Shown piece by piece: positions 27,105-38,131 of a stretch of DNA of 64,000 bases (position 1 is the stretch's first letter; every line of letters begins with the position of its first letter). Source of the DNA: Pseudomonadota bacterium (lineage in GTDB: Bacteria > Pseudomonadota > Gammaproteobacteria > Burkholderiales > Burkholderiaceae_C); contig JAJZWA010000002.1 of the NCBI GenBank assembly GCA_021846965.1, positions 62,001 to 126,000 on the forward strand, in the 5' to 3' direction. A program made the position numbers and the translations under genes. The notes beneath the pieces were generated by a model. It made no database searches, was not told where the DNA came from, and saw nothing but the letters and a program-made list of their open reading frames with translations.

Positions 27105-27692
27105 TCAGTGGAGTGCGAAGTCGCGCATCAGCGCCTCGCGCAAGGGGCCGCTCAGGGCCTGGCGGGCAGTGTAGTGGCGGTGGTCGCAGCCCACGTGCAC
27201 GGCGGCCCCGCCGCGCATGGCCTCGATGGTCGTGGGGCTGAACTCGAAGCGCAGGAAATGCACCGCCGAGGTCTTGCCTGCGGTCTCGCGATCGAGGTCC
27301 TCGTCGGCCACGGCCGGCGTGCGCGGGCAGCCCTGCACGTCGACGTACAACTGATCCTCGATGCCGACCAGGCGCGCCAGCTCGCGCTTGCGCTGCTCGA
27401 CCTCGGGGAATTCGAGCAGCAGGGTGGCCTTCCAGTTGGTTCCGTCCGGAATCAGCGCCGCATAGGCGTCGATCTCCTCCTGGATGGCCTGCGGTTCGAA
27501 GATCTTCTCGATGCGCAGCATTTCCTGGATCTGGTAGCGGATGGTGCGCTCGTCCTCGAACTGCAGGCTCAGGTGCGCACCCAGATGCAGGGAGCGCAGC
27601 TTGCGATGGGGGATGATCTCGGCGCGCAGGCGCGCGCGTTCGCGTGCATAGGCCTCCAGGCCCAGCAGGCTTTCGGGAGTGGGCTTGCTCAT
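27105..27692 (-). CDS. DUF3501 family protein
   Basis: This 195-aa protein matches the DUF3501 pattern: an N-terminal LLGLEAYARERARLRAEII, then HLGAHLSLQFEDERTIRYQIQEMLRIEKIF, LIPDGTNWKATLLLEFPEVEQRK and HFLRFEF. It has a conserved HVGCDHRHY Cys/His segment near the C-terminus that may bind metal. The function is unknown. It is regularly found with a rubrerythrin and a GlpC-like Fe-S protein, as here (32 bases downstream of the Fe-S gene). I chose the ATG at 27692, which follows an AGGAA-type ribosome site. Confidence 0.88.
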   Translation of the reverse strand: MSKPTPESLLGLEAYARERARLRAEIIPHRKLRSLHLGAHLSLQFEDERTIRYQIQEMLRIEKIFEPQAIQEEIDAYAALIPDGTNWKATLLLEFPEVEQRKRELARLVGIEDQLYVDVQGCPRTPAVADEDLDRETAGKTSAVHFLRFEFSPTTIEAMRGGAAVHVGCDHRHYTARQALSGPLREALMRDFALH

Positions 27693-27724
27693 GCGTTCCT
27701 CATTCGATCCAGACGCCCGACGGC

Positions 27725-29074
27725 TCAAAGCCCGTAGGCCATGCGCAGCAGGGTCAGCGGGTGGGCCAGGCGGGGTTGCGAATCGCCGCCGAGCTCGGCC
27801 ACGCCCTGCGCGATGTGGTGTCCACCCAGGGGGCAGTCCGAGCCGATGTAGTCGGGATGGGCCGCGGCCATGGCCTTGAACACCGGCTTGCCGATCTTCA
27901 TGGCATCGGCGTGATGGGCCTTTTTCACGCCGTAGGTGCCGGCGTGTCCGGAACAGCGCTCGATGGTGGTGAACTCCAGCTGCGTGCTCTTGCCGACCAG
28001 GCGGAACATCTCCTCGGTCTTGCGCCCGATGTTCTGCACCCTTCCGTGACAGGGGATCTGGTAGGCCACGCGTCCCAGGGAATGCTGGAAATCCGTCTTG
28101 AGCAGGCCATCGCGGTGGCGGGCCATCAGGTACTCGAAGGGGTCCCACATGGCGTCGCGCACCGCGAGCACATCGGCATCGTCGGGGAACATCAGGGGCA
28201 GCTCCTGCTTGAACATCAACGTGCACGAGGGCACGCCGGCGAGGATGGCCCAGCCTTCCCGGGCGTAGCGCAGCAGCAGCGGGATATTGGCGCGCATGGC
28301 CCGCTCGACACCCTGCAGATCGCCGAGCTCGAGCTGCGGCATGCCACAGCACTTGTCCTTGCGCACCAGTTCGTAGGCGATGCCGTTGTGCTCCAGGACC
28401 TTGAGCAGGTCCAGGCCGATGCCCGGCTCGTTGTAGTTGATGTAACAGGTGGAAAACAGCGCCACCCGCCCCGGCGCGTGCTCCCCGTCCACCGGCTGGC
28501 TCACGCCCGAGGGCGGCGCGCTGCGGCGCAAGGTGCGCTCGGCCAGTTCGGGAAGCCAGGCCTTGCGGTCCACGCCCAGGGTCTTTTCCAGCACCGCGCG
28601 CGCCGCGGGTTGCCGGTTCACGGCGTTGACCGTCTGCACGACGACGGGAATGCCGGCCAGTTTGCCGTGCACGTCGGTGGCCGCCAGCGCACGACTGGCC
28701 AGCGGGACCTTGCCCTGGCGGAACTGGATGGCCTTGGCGCGCAGCATGGTGTGCGGGAAGTCCACGTTCCACGGATGCGGTGGCACGTAGGGGCACTTGG
28801 TCATGTAGCACAGGTCGCAGATGTAGCACTGGTCCACGACCTTCCAGTAATCGGCCTTGTCCACCGCGTCCAGTTCGCCGGTCGCGCCTTCGTCGATCAG
28901 GTCGAACAAGGTGGGGAAGGACTGGCACAGCGACACGCAGCGCCTGCAGCCGTGGCAGATCTCGAACACGCGCTCGAGTTCGGCCAGGCACTTGGCTTCG
29001 TCATGGAAGTCCTCGCCGCGCCAATCCAGCGGGTGGCGGGTGGGGGCCTCGAGATTGCCTTCGCGCGTGCTCAT
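27725..29074 (-). CDS. (Fe-S)-binding oxidoreductase, GlpC / heterodisulfide-reductase-like
   Basis: This 449-aa protein has two ferredoxin-type clusters: [16 protein letters not shown] (about residue 32) and [20 protein letters not shown] (about residue 75). Two CCG-type cysteine domains follow ([11 protein letters not shown] and [13 protein letters not shown]). This is the architecture of GlpC and HdrD-like electron-transfer subunits. No catalytic FAD partner is encoded next to it, unlike glpAB or lutB operons. It sits between rubrerythrin and DUF3501 genes, so it may supply electrons to rubrerythrin for peroxide reduction; this is inference. I chose the ATG at 29074 (MSTREGNLE); upstream in-frame ATGs lie in the spacer after rubrerythrin. 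Confidence 0.9.
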   Translation of the reverse strand: MSTREGNLEAPTRHPLDWRGEDFHDEAKCLAELERVFEICHGCRRCVSLCQSFPTLFDLIDEGATGELDAVDKADYWKVVDQCYICDLCYMTKCPYVPPHPWNVDFPHTMLRAKAIQFRQGKVPLASRALAATDVHGKLAGIPVVVQTVNAVNRQPAARAVLEKTLGVDRKAWLPELAERTLRRSAPPSGVSQPVDGEHAPGRVALFSTCYINYNEPGIGLDLLKVLEHNGIAYELVRKDKCCGMPQLELGDLQGVERAMRANIPLLLRYAREGWAILAGVPSCTLMFKQELPLMFPDDADVLAVRDAMWDPFEYLMARHRDGLLKTDFQHSLGRVAYQIPCHGRVQNIGRKTEEMFRLVGKSTQLEFTTIERCSGHAGTYGVKKAHHADAMKIGKPVFKAMAAAHPDYIGSDCPLGGHHIAQGVAELGGDSQPRLAHPLTLLRMAYGL

Positions 29075-29159
29075 GGTGCAAGCCTCCGTGGCGGGCCGCC
29101 GGGCGCGGCGCGCTGCATGGGTGTTCGAGGCCCCTCGCGGCAGGCAGGGGCCGGGGGCT

Positions 29160-29582
29160 TCAATCCGCGAGAACGTCCAGCGCCTTCTGGTAGCGGTTGG
29201 CGTGGGAGCGCTCGGCCTTGGCCAGCGTGGCGAACCAGTCGGCGATCTCGTCGAAACCCTCGTCGCGGGCGGTCTTGGCCATGCCCGGGTACATGTCGGT
29301 GTACTCGTGGGTCTCACCCGCCACGGCGGCCTTCAGGTTGTCGCGGGTGGCGCCGATGGGCAGGCCGGTGGCGGGGTCTCCCACGGCCTCGAGGAATTCC
29401 AGATGCCCGTGCGCGTGGCCCGTCTCGCCCTCGGCGGTGGAGCGGAACAGCGCGGCCACGTCGTTCTGTCCCTCGATGTCGGCCTTGTTCGCGAAGTACA
29501 GATAGCGCCGGTTCGCCATCGATTCGCCCGCGAAGGCGTCCTTCAGGTTCTGCTCGGTCTTCGAGCCTTTGAGCGCAGTCAT
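29160..29582 (-). CDS. Rubrerythrin (diiron domain only)
   Basis: This 140-aa four-helix diiron protein has repeated ExxH/Exx motifs: [44 protein letters not shown] and [12 protein letters not shown]. It lacks the C-terminal rubredoxin domain of classical rubrerythrins, so electrons must come from another protein. The downstream Fe-S protein is the obvious candidate. It is the first gene of the minus-strand set rubrerythrin / Fe-S protein / DUF3501 / yaaA. The role is probably peroxide reduction or iron handling. Confidence 0.92.
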   Translation of the reverse strand: MTALKGSKTEQNLKDAFAGESMANRRYLYFANKADIEGQNDVAALFRSTAEGETGHAHGHLEFLEAVGDPATGLPIGATRDNLKAAVAGETHEYTDMYPGMAKTARDEGFDEIADWFATLAKAERSHANRYQKALDVLAD

Positions 29583-29766
29583 CGCCGTCTCCTGGTGCGT
29601 GGGTAGGGGGGTCGCGTCCCGCGGGCACCGCCCGGCAGGGCTCCGACTACTGTAGGCCGGGCTGCGCGACGGTGTCTAATGCAGCCTGTCAATGCCGCCC
29701 ATAGCCTGAACCTATGCCCGCATGCGCCTGCCGGGGCGGCAGTGCGCGCCCGCGAACCCCCCGATC

Positions 29767-30696
29767 ATGCAAGCAAGCCAGCATTCCACGCAGGGCGCCG
29801 AGGCGCCGCCGAGCATCGGTTTCATCGGCCTGGGCGCCATGGGCTGGCCCATGGCCGCGCGACTGCGCGCCGCCGGCCACCCCGTGGCCATCTGGGCGCG
29901 CAGCCCCGAGACCGCCAGGCGCGCGCAGCAGGCCGGGATGGCGCTCGCCGCCAGCGCCTGCGAACTGGCCGGGAGGGTGCAGGTGCTGGTGACCAACGTG
30001 ACCTCCACGGAGGACGTGGAACAGGTGCTGCTGGGTGCGCAGGGCGCCGTGCACGGCGCGCGCCCGGGCCTGCTGTGCATCGACCACAGCACCATGGCCC
30101 CGCGGGGGGCGCGGCACATCGCCGCCGAACTGGCCTTGCGCGACGTGGGTTTCGTGGATGCGCCGGTGTCCGGGGGCGAGCAGGGCGCGCGCGACGGGCG
30201 GCTGTCGATCATGGTCGGAGGCCGTCCGGAGGACTTCGAGCGGGCCCTGCCCCTGCTGCGCCTGCACGGACCCACGGTCACCTACATCGGTCCGCCCGGC
30301 AGCGGGCAGGTGGCCAAGCTGTGCAACCAGCTGGTGCAGGTGGTGACCATCCAGGGCATCGCCGAAGCCCTGCACCTGGCCGCCGCCGAGGGGGCGCCGC
30401 TGCAGCGCGTCCTGCAGGCGCTGAGCGCCGGTTTCGCGGGCAGCCGCATGCTGGACCTGATGGGCCCCAAGATGGCCGGACGCGACTTCGCCGCCGGCAT
30501 CCAGGCACGCCTGCATGCGAAGGATTTCGGGCTGCTCGCGCAGGCTGCCGCGCAGGCCGGGCTCGAACTGCCGGCGCTGCGCCTGGTGCAGGGGCAGTTG
30601 CAGGCCCTGATGCGTCAGGGTTGGGGGCAGGACGACACGAGTTCCCTGCTGCGGGTGCTGGAGCTGGAGCAGGCTGCGCAATCCGCGGCGGACTGA
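29767..30696 (+). CDS. NAD(P)-binding beta-hydroxyacid dehydrogenase (3-hydroxyisobutyrate dehydrogenase family)
   Basis: This 309-aa protein has the Rossmann motif IGFIGLGAMGWPMAARL, the substrate-binding DAPVSGGEQGARDGRLSIMVGG, and the catalytic lysine in GSGQVAKLCNQLV. A helical C-terminal domain has HAKDFGLLAQAA. Members oxidise 3-hydroxyisobutyrate, reduce tartronate semialdehyde or act on related acids; the sequence does not fix the substrate. I chose the ATG at 29767; an in-frame ATG at 29722 would add an unconserved extension. It is divergent from rubrerythrin across a 184-base gap. Confidence 0.88.
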   Translation: MQASQHSTQGAEAPPSIGFIGLGAMGWPMAARLRAAGHPVAIWARSPETARRAQQAGMALAASACELAGRVQVLVTNVTSTEDVEQVLLGAQGAVHGARPGLLCIDHSTMAPRGARHIAAELALRDVGFVDAPVSGGEQGARDGRLSIMVGGRPEDFERALPLLRLHGPTVTYIGPPGSGQVAKLCNQLVQVVTIQGIAEALHLAAAEGAPLQRVLQALSAGFAGSRMLDLMGPKMAGRDFAAGIQARLHAKDFGLLAQAAAQAGLELPALRLVQGQLQALMRQGWGQDDTSSLLRVLELEQAAQSAAD

Positions 30697-30874
30697 GCCG
30701 CCCGGCGCGCGCCCCGGTCCGGGCGCCGATACCTGGGTGGCAAGGCGGGCCTTGCGCCGCGGGGCCGGCGCCCGCGGCCTGCCGGGCCTACGATGAAATC
30801 GTCGCTTCTGGAGTTTCCATGCGACAGATTTCGCGGGTCCGTCCGGTTCGCCCGGTTCTGCCTTGCACTGCGAT

Positions 30875-30913
30875 CCGCGGGTTCTCGCCGCGGGTTCTCC
30901 CCGCGGGTGCTCG
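30875..30913. repeat. 13-bp tandem repeat, three units, upstream of the DUF11-like gene
   Basis: CCGCGGGTTCTCG (30875), CCGCGGGTTCTCC (30888) and CCGCGGGTGCTCG (30901) follow without spacing, ending 42 bases before the ATG at 30956. A 13-bp period would shift spacing rather than stay in frame, consistent with noncoding leader DNA. It lies just upstream of the signal-peptide repeat of the same gene. Confidence 0.85.
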
Positions 30914-30955
30914 GCGTCGGTGGGGCGCGGCCGGGGCCCGCGGCGGGATCGCGTC

Positions 30956-32350
30956 ATGAAACATGCATCGCTGTTGCGCGGGCTGCGCGGCGGGGCAAGG
31001 GCCCAGCGCCTGTTCGCCTGCCTGTTCGCCTACCTGTTCGCCTACCTGTTCGCCTGCCTGTTCGCCTGCCTGCTCGGGGGCCACTGGGGCATGCTCGCCC
31101 ACGCCGAGGCACCCACCCGGCCCGGTTCAGCGCCCTCACTCGGCGAGGTGCCCTGGGTGGTGACTGCCGGCACCCGGGCCCCGGTGCAGGGAACCGTGCG
31201 CTGCGTACCGGCAAGTGCGCAGCCGCAGGGCCGCTCCGCTCAGCCCGGCGCCGCATTGCGCGCTGACGCCATGGGCTATTGCAGCGGTACCGTGCGCTTC
31301 AGCTACGAGGCGCTGTGGTACCTGTCCGTGCGGGCGGCCGATATCGACGGGGTCGCCTGCACGTTCGCGCAGTGGTTCGTCGCCTGCCCGGTCCTGCTCG
31401 CGGTGGGGCAGTCGGCCCTCGTGACCACCGAGCTCGACGCCGGCCCCTATGCGCGCGGCACCAGCGAGGTGGCGGTGGGAGGGGTGGATCCGCCCGTCTA
31501 CCAGGGGCTGGAATTCCGCACCGAGGGCGGCCTGACGGTATCGCAGCCGCCGGCCCTGGTCGTCTCGGGGGTGGAGCGTTCCGGCGCCACGCAGTTGCGC
31601 GTGCAGGTCGACGGGCCCTCGGGCGCGCGCGACGTGCAGGTGATCGAGCAGTTGCCTCCGCTGCTCTCGGTCAGTTCCGACAGCCCGATCTGCCATTTCG
31701 ACTCCCTGCAATCGCGCCTGGCCTGCTCCTGGCCCAACATCGACCCCGGCACGACGGTCTCGGTGCCGATCCAGATCTCGGCGCCCACGAGTTTCCCGAC
31801 CAGCCAGGTCGGATCCCGATTGCAGGCATCCTCGGACCTGGGCTCGGCCAGCGCCTCCGCGTCCATCGTGGTCAGCGGCAGTCTGGTGGCCGGCGAGCAG
31901 TCGCTGCGTGCGCCCGCCCGCGTGGTCATGGGCTCGATCCTGCTGGACAACGTGTCCCTGCATGTCCTGCCCGGAGCTGCCGGAGCCCAGCCCCCGCCCG
32001 GAATCCCGGCGAGCTGGACCGTGAGCTTCTCCCCCGGGCTGCAGGTGCAAGGCGTCACGCCGGCGCAGGATTCGCTGGACATGGCCTGCAGCTATGGCGC
32101 CGACACCGTCACCTGCAGCGCGCCGCACTTCGCCAACGGCGAGGCCGAGGCCGGTGCCAATGCCAGCATCCAGCTGAGCGCCGTGCAGACGGGGCGACAG
32201 ACGGCCACCCTGAAGTGGGCAAGCACGCAGGGAGCCGGCAGCAGCTCGGTGAGCGTGCAGGTGTACTGGGACGAGGCCTCGCAGTCCGGGCAGGACGCCC
32301 CGGAGCAGGCACCGTCCGACCCGCAGGAACCGCGGGCCGGGCAGCGCTGA
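30956..32350 (+). CDS. Secreted/surface protein with two DUF11-like domains and a repeat-built signal peptide
   Basis: This 464-aa protein has a signal peptide whose hydrophobic core (residues 19-38) is LFAC/LFAY repeated five times, ending with an AHA-EA cleavage site (about residue 50). The mature part has a cysteine-containing N-terminal region (VRCVP, GYCSG, GVACTF, VACPVLL). Two Ig-like DUF11-type segments follow (about residues 204-308 and 332-438), each with a Cys pair (PICHFDSLQSRLACSW and DMACSYGADTVTCSA) likely forming a disulfide. The C-terminal tail is polar and acidic. DUF11 domains occur in large surface proteins; the role here is unknown. The start at 30956 is the last ATG before the signal core; an in-frame ATG at 30863 would cross the 13-bp repeats. 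Confidence 0.72.
   Translation: MKHASLLRGLRGGARAQRLFACLFAYLFAYLFACLFACLLGGHWGMLAHAEAPTRPGSAPSLGEVPWVVTAGTRAPVQGTVRCVPASAQPQGRSAQPGAALRADAMGYCSGTVRFSYEALWYLSVRAADIDGVACTFAQWFVACPVLLAVGQSALVTTELDAGPYARGTSEVAVGGVDPPVYQGLEFRTEGGLTVSQPPALVVSGVERSGATQLRVQVDGPSGARDVQVIEQLPPLLSVSSDSPICHFDSLQSRLACSWPNIDPGTTVSVPIQISAPTSFPTSQVGSRLQASSDLGSASASASIVVSGSLVAGEQSLRAPARVVMGSILLDNVSLHVLPGAAGAQPPPGIPASWTVSFSPGLQVQGVTPAQDSLDMACSYGADTVTCSAPHFANGEAEAGANASIQLSAVQTGRQTATLKWASTQGAGSSSVSVQVYWDEASQSGQDAPEQAPSDPQEPRAGQR
31010..31069 (+). repeat. 12-bp tandem repeat, five units, encoding the signal-peptide core
   Basis: Units CTGTTCGCCTRC start at 31010, 31022, 31034, 31046 and 31058, coding LFAC, LFAY, LFAY, LFAC and LFAC. 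The third base of the last codon is constant and the only variation is TGC/TAC. The array is in frame, so unit number would change the length of the hydrophobic core by four residues at a time. Confidence 0.95.
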
Positions 32351-32415
32351 GAACCGTGGCGGCCCGCCCGGTGGGGAGGCGCGCGGCGACCTGGGCCGGC
32401 GCGCGCCCCGCGAGC

Positions 32416-35157
<2,742 letters not shown>

Positions 35158-35358
35158 GGCAGGCTCCGTGAGGGGGGTCAGGGGTTGTTGTTCGAAAGGG
35201 CTGCCGGGCGCGGCGCGCAGGCAGCGGCCCGGGGGTGCGCCGCGCGCGCGCGGCCGTACCCGACCCGGATCGTGGGGCAAGCAGGCGTGGGCGAAACGGC
35301 AGCGGTCATCGGTCGAAACATCGGACAGGCCGCCGCCGCGGGTCGCGGACGGCGGCCC
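35158..35358. other. Leader and promoter gap of acnA
   Basis: This 201-base stretch lies between the MliC-like gene and acnA on the same strand. It holds GC-rich sequence with a CGCGCGCGCG run near 35245. I found no palindrome like the one at mdh/gntR, no terminator hairpin with a T-run, and no convincing promoter hexamers. Confidence 0.4.
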
Positions 35359-35829
35359 TTACTGGGCAGCCACCAGTTTGGTGGCGGTGATGGGATTGCA
35401 GTCGTCGGCCAGGCGCATCATGTCCTTCTTGTCGAACAACATGCTTTTCGCCGGGATCTGGATCATCACCAGGCCTGCCTTCTGGTCATCGAAGTGGTAG
35501 GCGCCGGTGGTCGTGGGTTTGCGCAGCAGCAGATAGTGGCGACCCTTCCAGGTCAGGTCGATGGCGTGGTCGTCCTTGCCCTCGATGCGCACGTCCATGC
35601 GCAGGCGGTCGCCGCAGATCATGCGGCCCGCCTTCATGGCGTAGCTGGGCAGGGGGTCGGCCTGCGCGACCACCGGGGCCGGAGGGGTCACGGTGGCCGC
35701 GACGGCGGCCGGCGCCTTGGTGGAGTGCGACGCGGCGTGCGCCGCCGGCAGGCCGACACTGGCACACAGGCCGATGCAGGCTGGCCACAGCAGGCGCGCC
35801 GCAAGACGGAAGGAAGGGGACGGATTCAT
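35359..35829 (-). CDS. Periplasmic protein with MliC-like (lysozyme-inhibitor) fold
   Basis: This 156-aa protein has a signal peptide ([20 protein letters not shown], cleavage after AHA), an Ala/Pro-rich linker, and a C-terminal domain of about 95 residues. That domain holds [39 protein letters not shown] and a closing CNPITA. The order 'C-G-[DE]..., L-W-K-G-..-Y-x-L, [ST]-x-G-A-x-Y' resembles MliC/PliC lysozyme inhibitors. The MliC motif is not perfect (the canonical SGxxY is TTGAYHF), so the fold is likely and the function only possible. Neighbours are acnA and mdh, which give no functional hint. Confidence 0.6.
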   Translation of the reverse strand: MNPSPSFRLAARLLWPACIGLCASVGLPAAHAASHSTKAPAAVAATVTPPAPVVAQADPLPSYAMKAGRMICGDRLRMDVRIEGKDDHAIDLTWKGRHYLLLRKPTTTGAYHFDDQKAGLVMIQIPAKSMLFDKKDMMRLADDCNPITATKLVAAQ

Positions 35830-36050
35830 GATCAGCGGGCTCCGCAGCGGTGGGCGCCGCCAGCCGACGATGCATGCATCACCGCAGCGGCCGTGGCGAC
35901 AGGGACGTGGGGTGCCGGCGAGTGTATACCCCGCCCGGCGCCGTTTCCCCCCCTGGCGCGCAAGTCGTGACGATTTTTTTTCACGCCTTGGCCCTGACGC
36001 AACGATCCGGTCATGTTCCGGTGTCGATCCGCTGGCAGCCGCACCCGGGC

Positions 36051-37037
36051 TCAGAGCAGGTGCTTGACCCCGTCCTTCTCCTCCTGCAGTTCCGCCAGGG
36101 TCTTGTCCAGGCAGCTCTGGGAGAAGGCGTCGATGGGCAGGCCCTGCACGCGCTGGTACTGGCCGCCTTCGCAGATCACCGGCACGCCGAACATGGTCTC
36201 CTCGGGGATGCCATAGGAGCCATCCGAGGGAATGCCCATGGTCACCCAGCGGCCGTTGCTGCCCAGCACCCAGTCGCGCATGTGGTCGATGGCCGCGTTG
36301 GCCGCCGAGGCCGCGGAGCTCAGGCCGCGCGCCTCGATGATGGCCGCGCCGCGCTTGCCCACCGTGGGCAGGAAGGTGTTGCGGTTCCAGTCCTCGTCGC
36401 CGATGAGATCCTTCACCGGCTTGCCGTCGACGGTGGCGAAGCGCCAGTCGGCGTACATGGTCGGCGAGTGGTTGCCCCAGACGCAGAACTTCTCGATCGA
36501 GGACACCGGCTTGCCCAGGCGGGTGGCCAGTTGCGAGAGCCCGCGGTTGTGATCCAGGCGCAGCATGGCGGTGAACTGCCCCTTGGGCAGGTCGGGAGCC
36601 GACTTCATCGCGATGTAGGCGTTGGTGTTGGCGGGATTGCCGACCACCAGCACGCGGACGCTGCGCTTGGCCACGGCGTTCAGGGCCTTGCCCTGCGCCG
36701 TGAAGATCTGCGCATTGGCCGACAGCAGGTCACGGCGCTCCATGCCGGGGCCGCGGGGACGTGCGCCGACCAGCAGCGCGCAGTCGATGTCCTGGAAGGC
36801 GGTGTTCGGGTCGGAGTGCCCGGTCATCCCGGCAAGCAGCGGGAACGCGCAGTCATCCAGCTCCATCATCACGCCTTTGAGCGCCTTCTGGGCCTTTTCA
36901 TCGGGAATTTCCAGAAGTTGCAGAATCACCGGCTGATCCTTGCCGAGCATTTCGCCGGAGGCGATTCGGAACAGCAGGGCATAGCCGATCTGGCCGGCGG
37001 CGCCGGTCACGGCTACGCGCATGGGGGCTTTGGACAT
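36051..37037 (-). CDS. mdh: Malate dehydrogenase
   Basis: This 328-aa NAD-dependent malate dehydrogenase of the cytosolic-like bacterial type has the nucleotide fold [21 protein letters not shown]. Substrate arginines lie in [28 protein letters not shown] follows, and the catalytic His is in [12 protein letters not shown]. It oxidises malate to oxaloacetate in the TCA cycle. I chose the ATG at 37037 ([10 protein letters not shown]). It is divergent from the gntR-sdh-gltA set, with an 18-bp palindrome in the shared promoter region, so co-regulation is likely. Confidence 0.96.
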   Translation of the reverse strand: MSKAPMRVAVTGAAGQIGYALLFRIASGEMLGKDQPVILQLLEIPDEKAQKALKGVMMELDDCAFPLLAGMTGHSDPNTAFQDIDCALLVGARPRGPGMERRDLLSANAQIFTAQGKALNAVAKRSVRVLVVGNPANTNAYIAMKSAPDLPKGQFTAMLRLDHNRGLSQLATRLGKPVSSIEKFCVWGNHSPTMYADWRFATVDGKPVKDLIGDEDWNRNTFLPTVGKRGAAIIEARGLSSAASAANAAIDHMRDWVLGSNGRWVTMGIPSDGSYGIPEETMFGVPVICEGGQYQRVQGLPIDAFSQSCLDKTLAELQEEKDGVKHLL

Positions 37038-37203
37038 GGGGAACTCCGATTGAGGCCGTTGGAAAGCCGAGTCGGCCCGTGGGTGCGCGGGCCGGAGCCG
37101 GAACTGCGAGCGGGGCCGGTGCGCGGATCGCTCGCGCGCCTGCCCCCGATGCTGCATTGCAGGGCGCAGTGTAGGCAATGCGATGGGGTGCGTCAACGCA
37201 CTT

Positions 37204-37221
37204 ATGTCTTATATAAGACAT
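37204..37221. promoter_or_regulatory. Perfect 18-bp palindrome, probable operator of the GntR regulator
   Basis: ATGTCTTATATAAGACAT is identical to its reverse complement. It lies in the 225-base divergent gap between mdh and gntR, about 42 bases before the gntR start, in an AT-rich island of otherwise GC-rich DNA. A further half-site AGGACAT follows at about 37228. GntR-family dimers typically bind such short palindromes, and autoregulation plus control of mdh is the natural reading. Confidence 0.82.
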
Positions 37222-37262
37222 CTATTAGGACATACTGGACAGGCCGGCGCCGCTGTGCTGCA

Positions 37263-38045
37263 ATGCAGCGCATGGCCACGTCCGTTCCAGCCCCGTCCAG
37301 CGCGCCCGGTGCCGCCTCGGCGGCGCCGGTGTTCAGCCCGCTGTACCAGCAGATCAAGGCGCTGATCACCCGCGCGCTGCAGGAGGGGGAATGGAAGCCG
37401 GGCGAGCTGATTCCCAGCGAGGCGGAGCTGGCTACGCGTTTCGGCGTCAGCCAGGGCACGGTGCGCAAGGCCATCGACGAACTCGCCGCGGAGAACCTGC
37501 TGATCCGCCGCCAGGGGCGCGGCACCTTCGTGTCCACCCATCACGAGGCGCAGGTGAAGTTCCGTTTTCTGCGTCTGGTGCCCGACACCGAGAGCAGCCA
37601 GGGCCTGCGCATGGAACGCGAGTTCCTGGAATGCCACCGCGTGCGCGCTCCTTCGGAGGTGGTGCGCGCGCTGGGCATCCGCGCAGGCGACATGGTGCTG
37701 GAGATCCGGCGCATCCTGCGCATCGCCGGCGAGCCCGTGGTGTACGAGGACATCTACCTGCCCGCGGGGCCCTTCCGGGGCTTGACGGCCGAGCGCCTGG
37801 AGCGCAACCGCGGCCCCCTGTACGCGATGTTTGAATCCGAGTTCGGCACGCGCATGGTGCGTGCCGAGGAAAAGATCCGGGCGGTCAACGCCTCGGCGCA
37901 GGAAGCCGAGCTGTTGCGCGTGCCGGTGGGCCAGGCCCTGCTGTCGGTGGAGCGCCTGGCCTTCAGCTACGGCGACCAGCCGGTCGAGCTTCGCCGCGGC
38001 CTGTATGCCACCACGCATCACTACTACCGCAACGAACTCAGCTGA
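37263..38045 (+). CDS. GntR family transcriptional regulator of the TCA-cycle cluster
   Basis: This protein of about 260 aa has a GntR winged helix (about residues 25-95, LYQQIKALITRALQEGEWKPGELIPSEAELATRFGVSQGTVRKAI, then RRQGRGTFV) and a C-terminal UTRA ligand domain (about 115-255, MEREFLECHRVRAP ... YEDIYLPAGPF ... RAEEKIRAVNA). It is therefore of the HutC/UTRA subfamily, binding a small metabolite. It is followed at 86 bases by sdhC and is divergent from mdh, so it very likely controls these TCA genes. The start is either 37263 or the ATG three codons later. Confidence 0.9.
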   Translation: MQRMATSVPAPSSAPGAASAAPVFSPLYQQIKALITRALQEGEWKPGELIPSEAELATRFGVSQGTVRKAIDELAAENLLIRRQGRGTFVSTHHEAQVKFRFLRLVPDTESSQGLRMEREFLECHRVRAPSEVVRALGIRAGDMVLEIRRILRIAGEPVVYEDIYLPAGPFRGLTAERLERNRGPLYAMFESEFGTRMVRAEEKIRAVNASAQEAELLRVPVGQALLSVERLAFSYGDQPVELRRGLYATTHHYYRNELS

Positions 38046-38131
38046 GCGAGGGCCCCCGCCGCATGTCGCATGCTGCCGATGACCCATTCAAGCCATAAAC
38101 TCGCGTCATAACCCGAAGCGAGGCCAAGACC

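Noticed and set aside
31010-31069. Possible CRISPR-like array
   Set aside because: The units are 12 bp with no spacers, are in frame with a signal peptide, and no cas gene is in the window.
35965-35990. Run of eight T residues after CGTGACGA, resembling a terminator
   Set aside because: The only pairing (CGTGA with TCACG) encloses the T-run instead of preceding it, so it is not an intrinsic terminator for either flanking gene.
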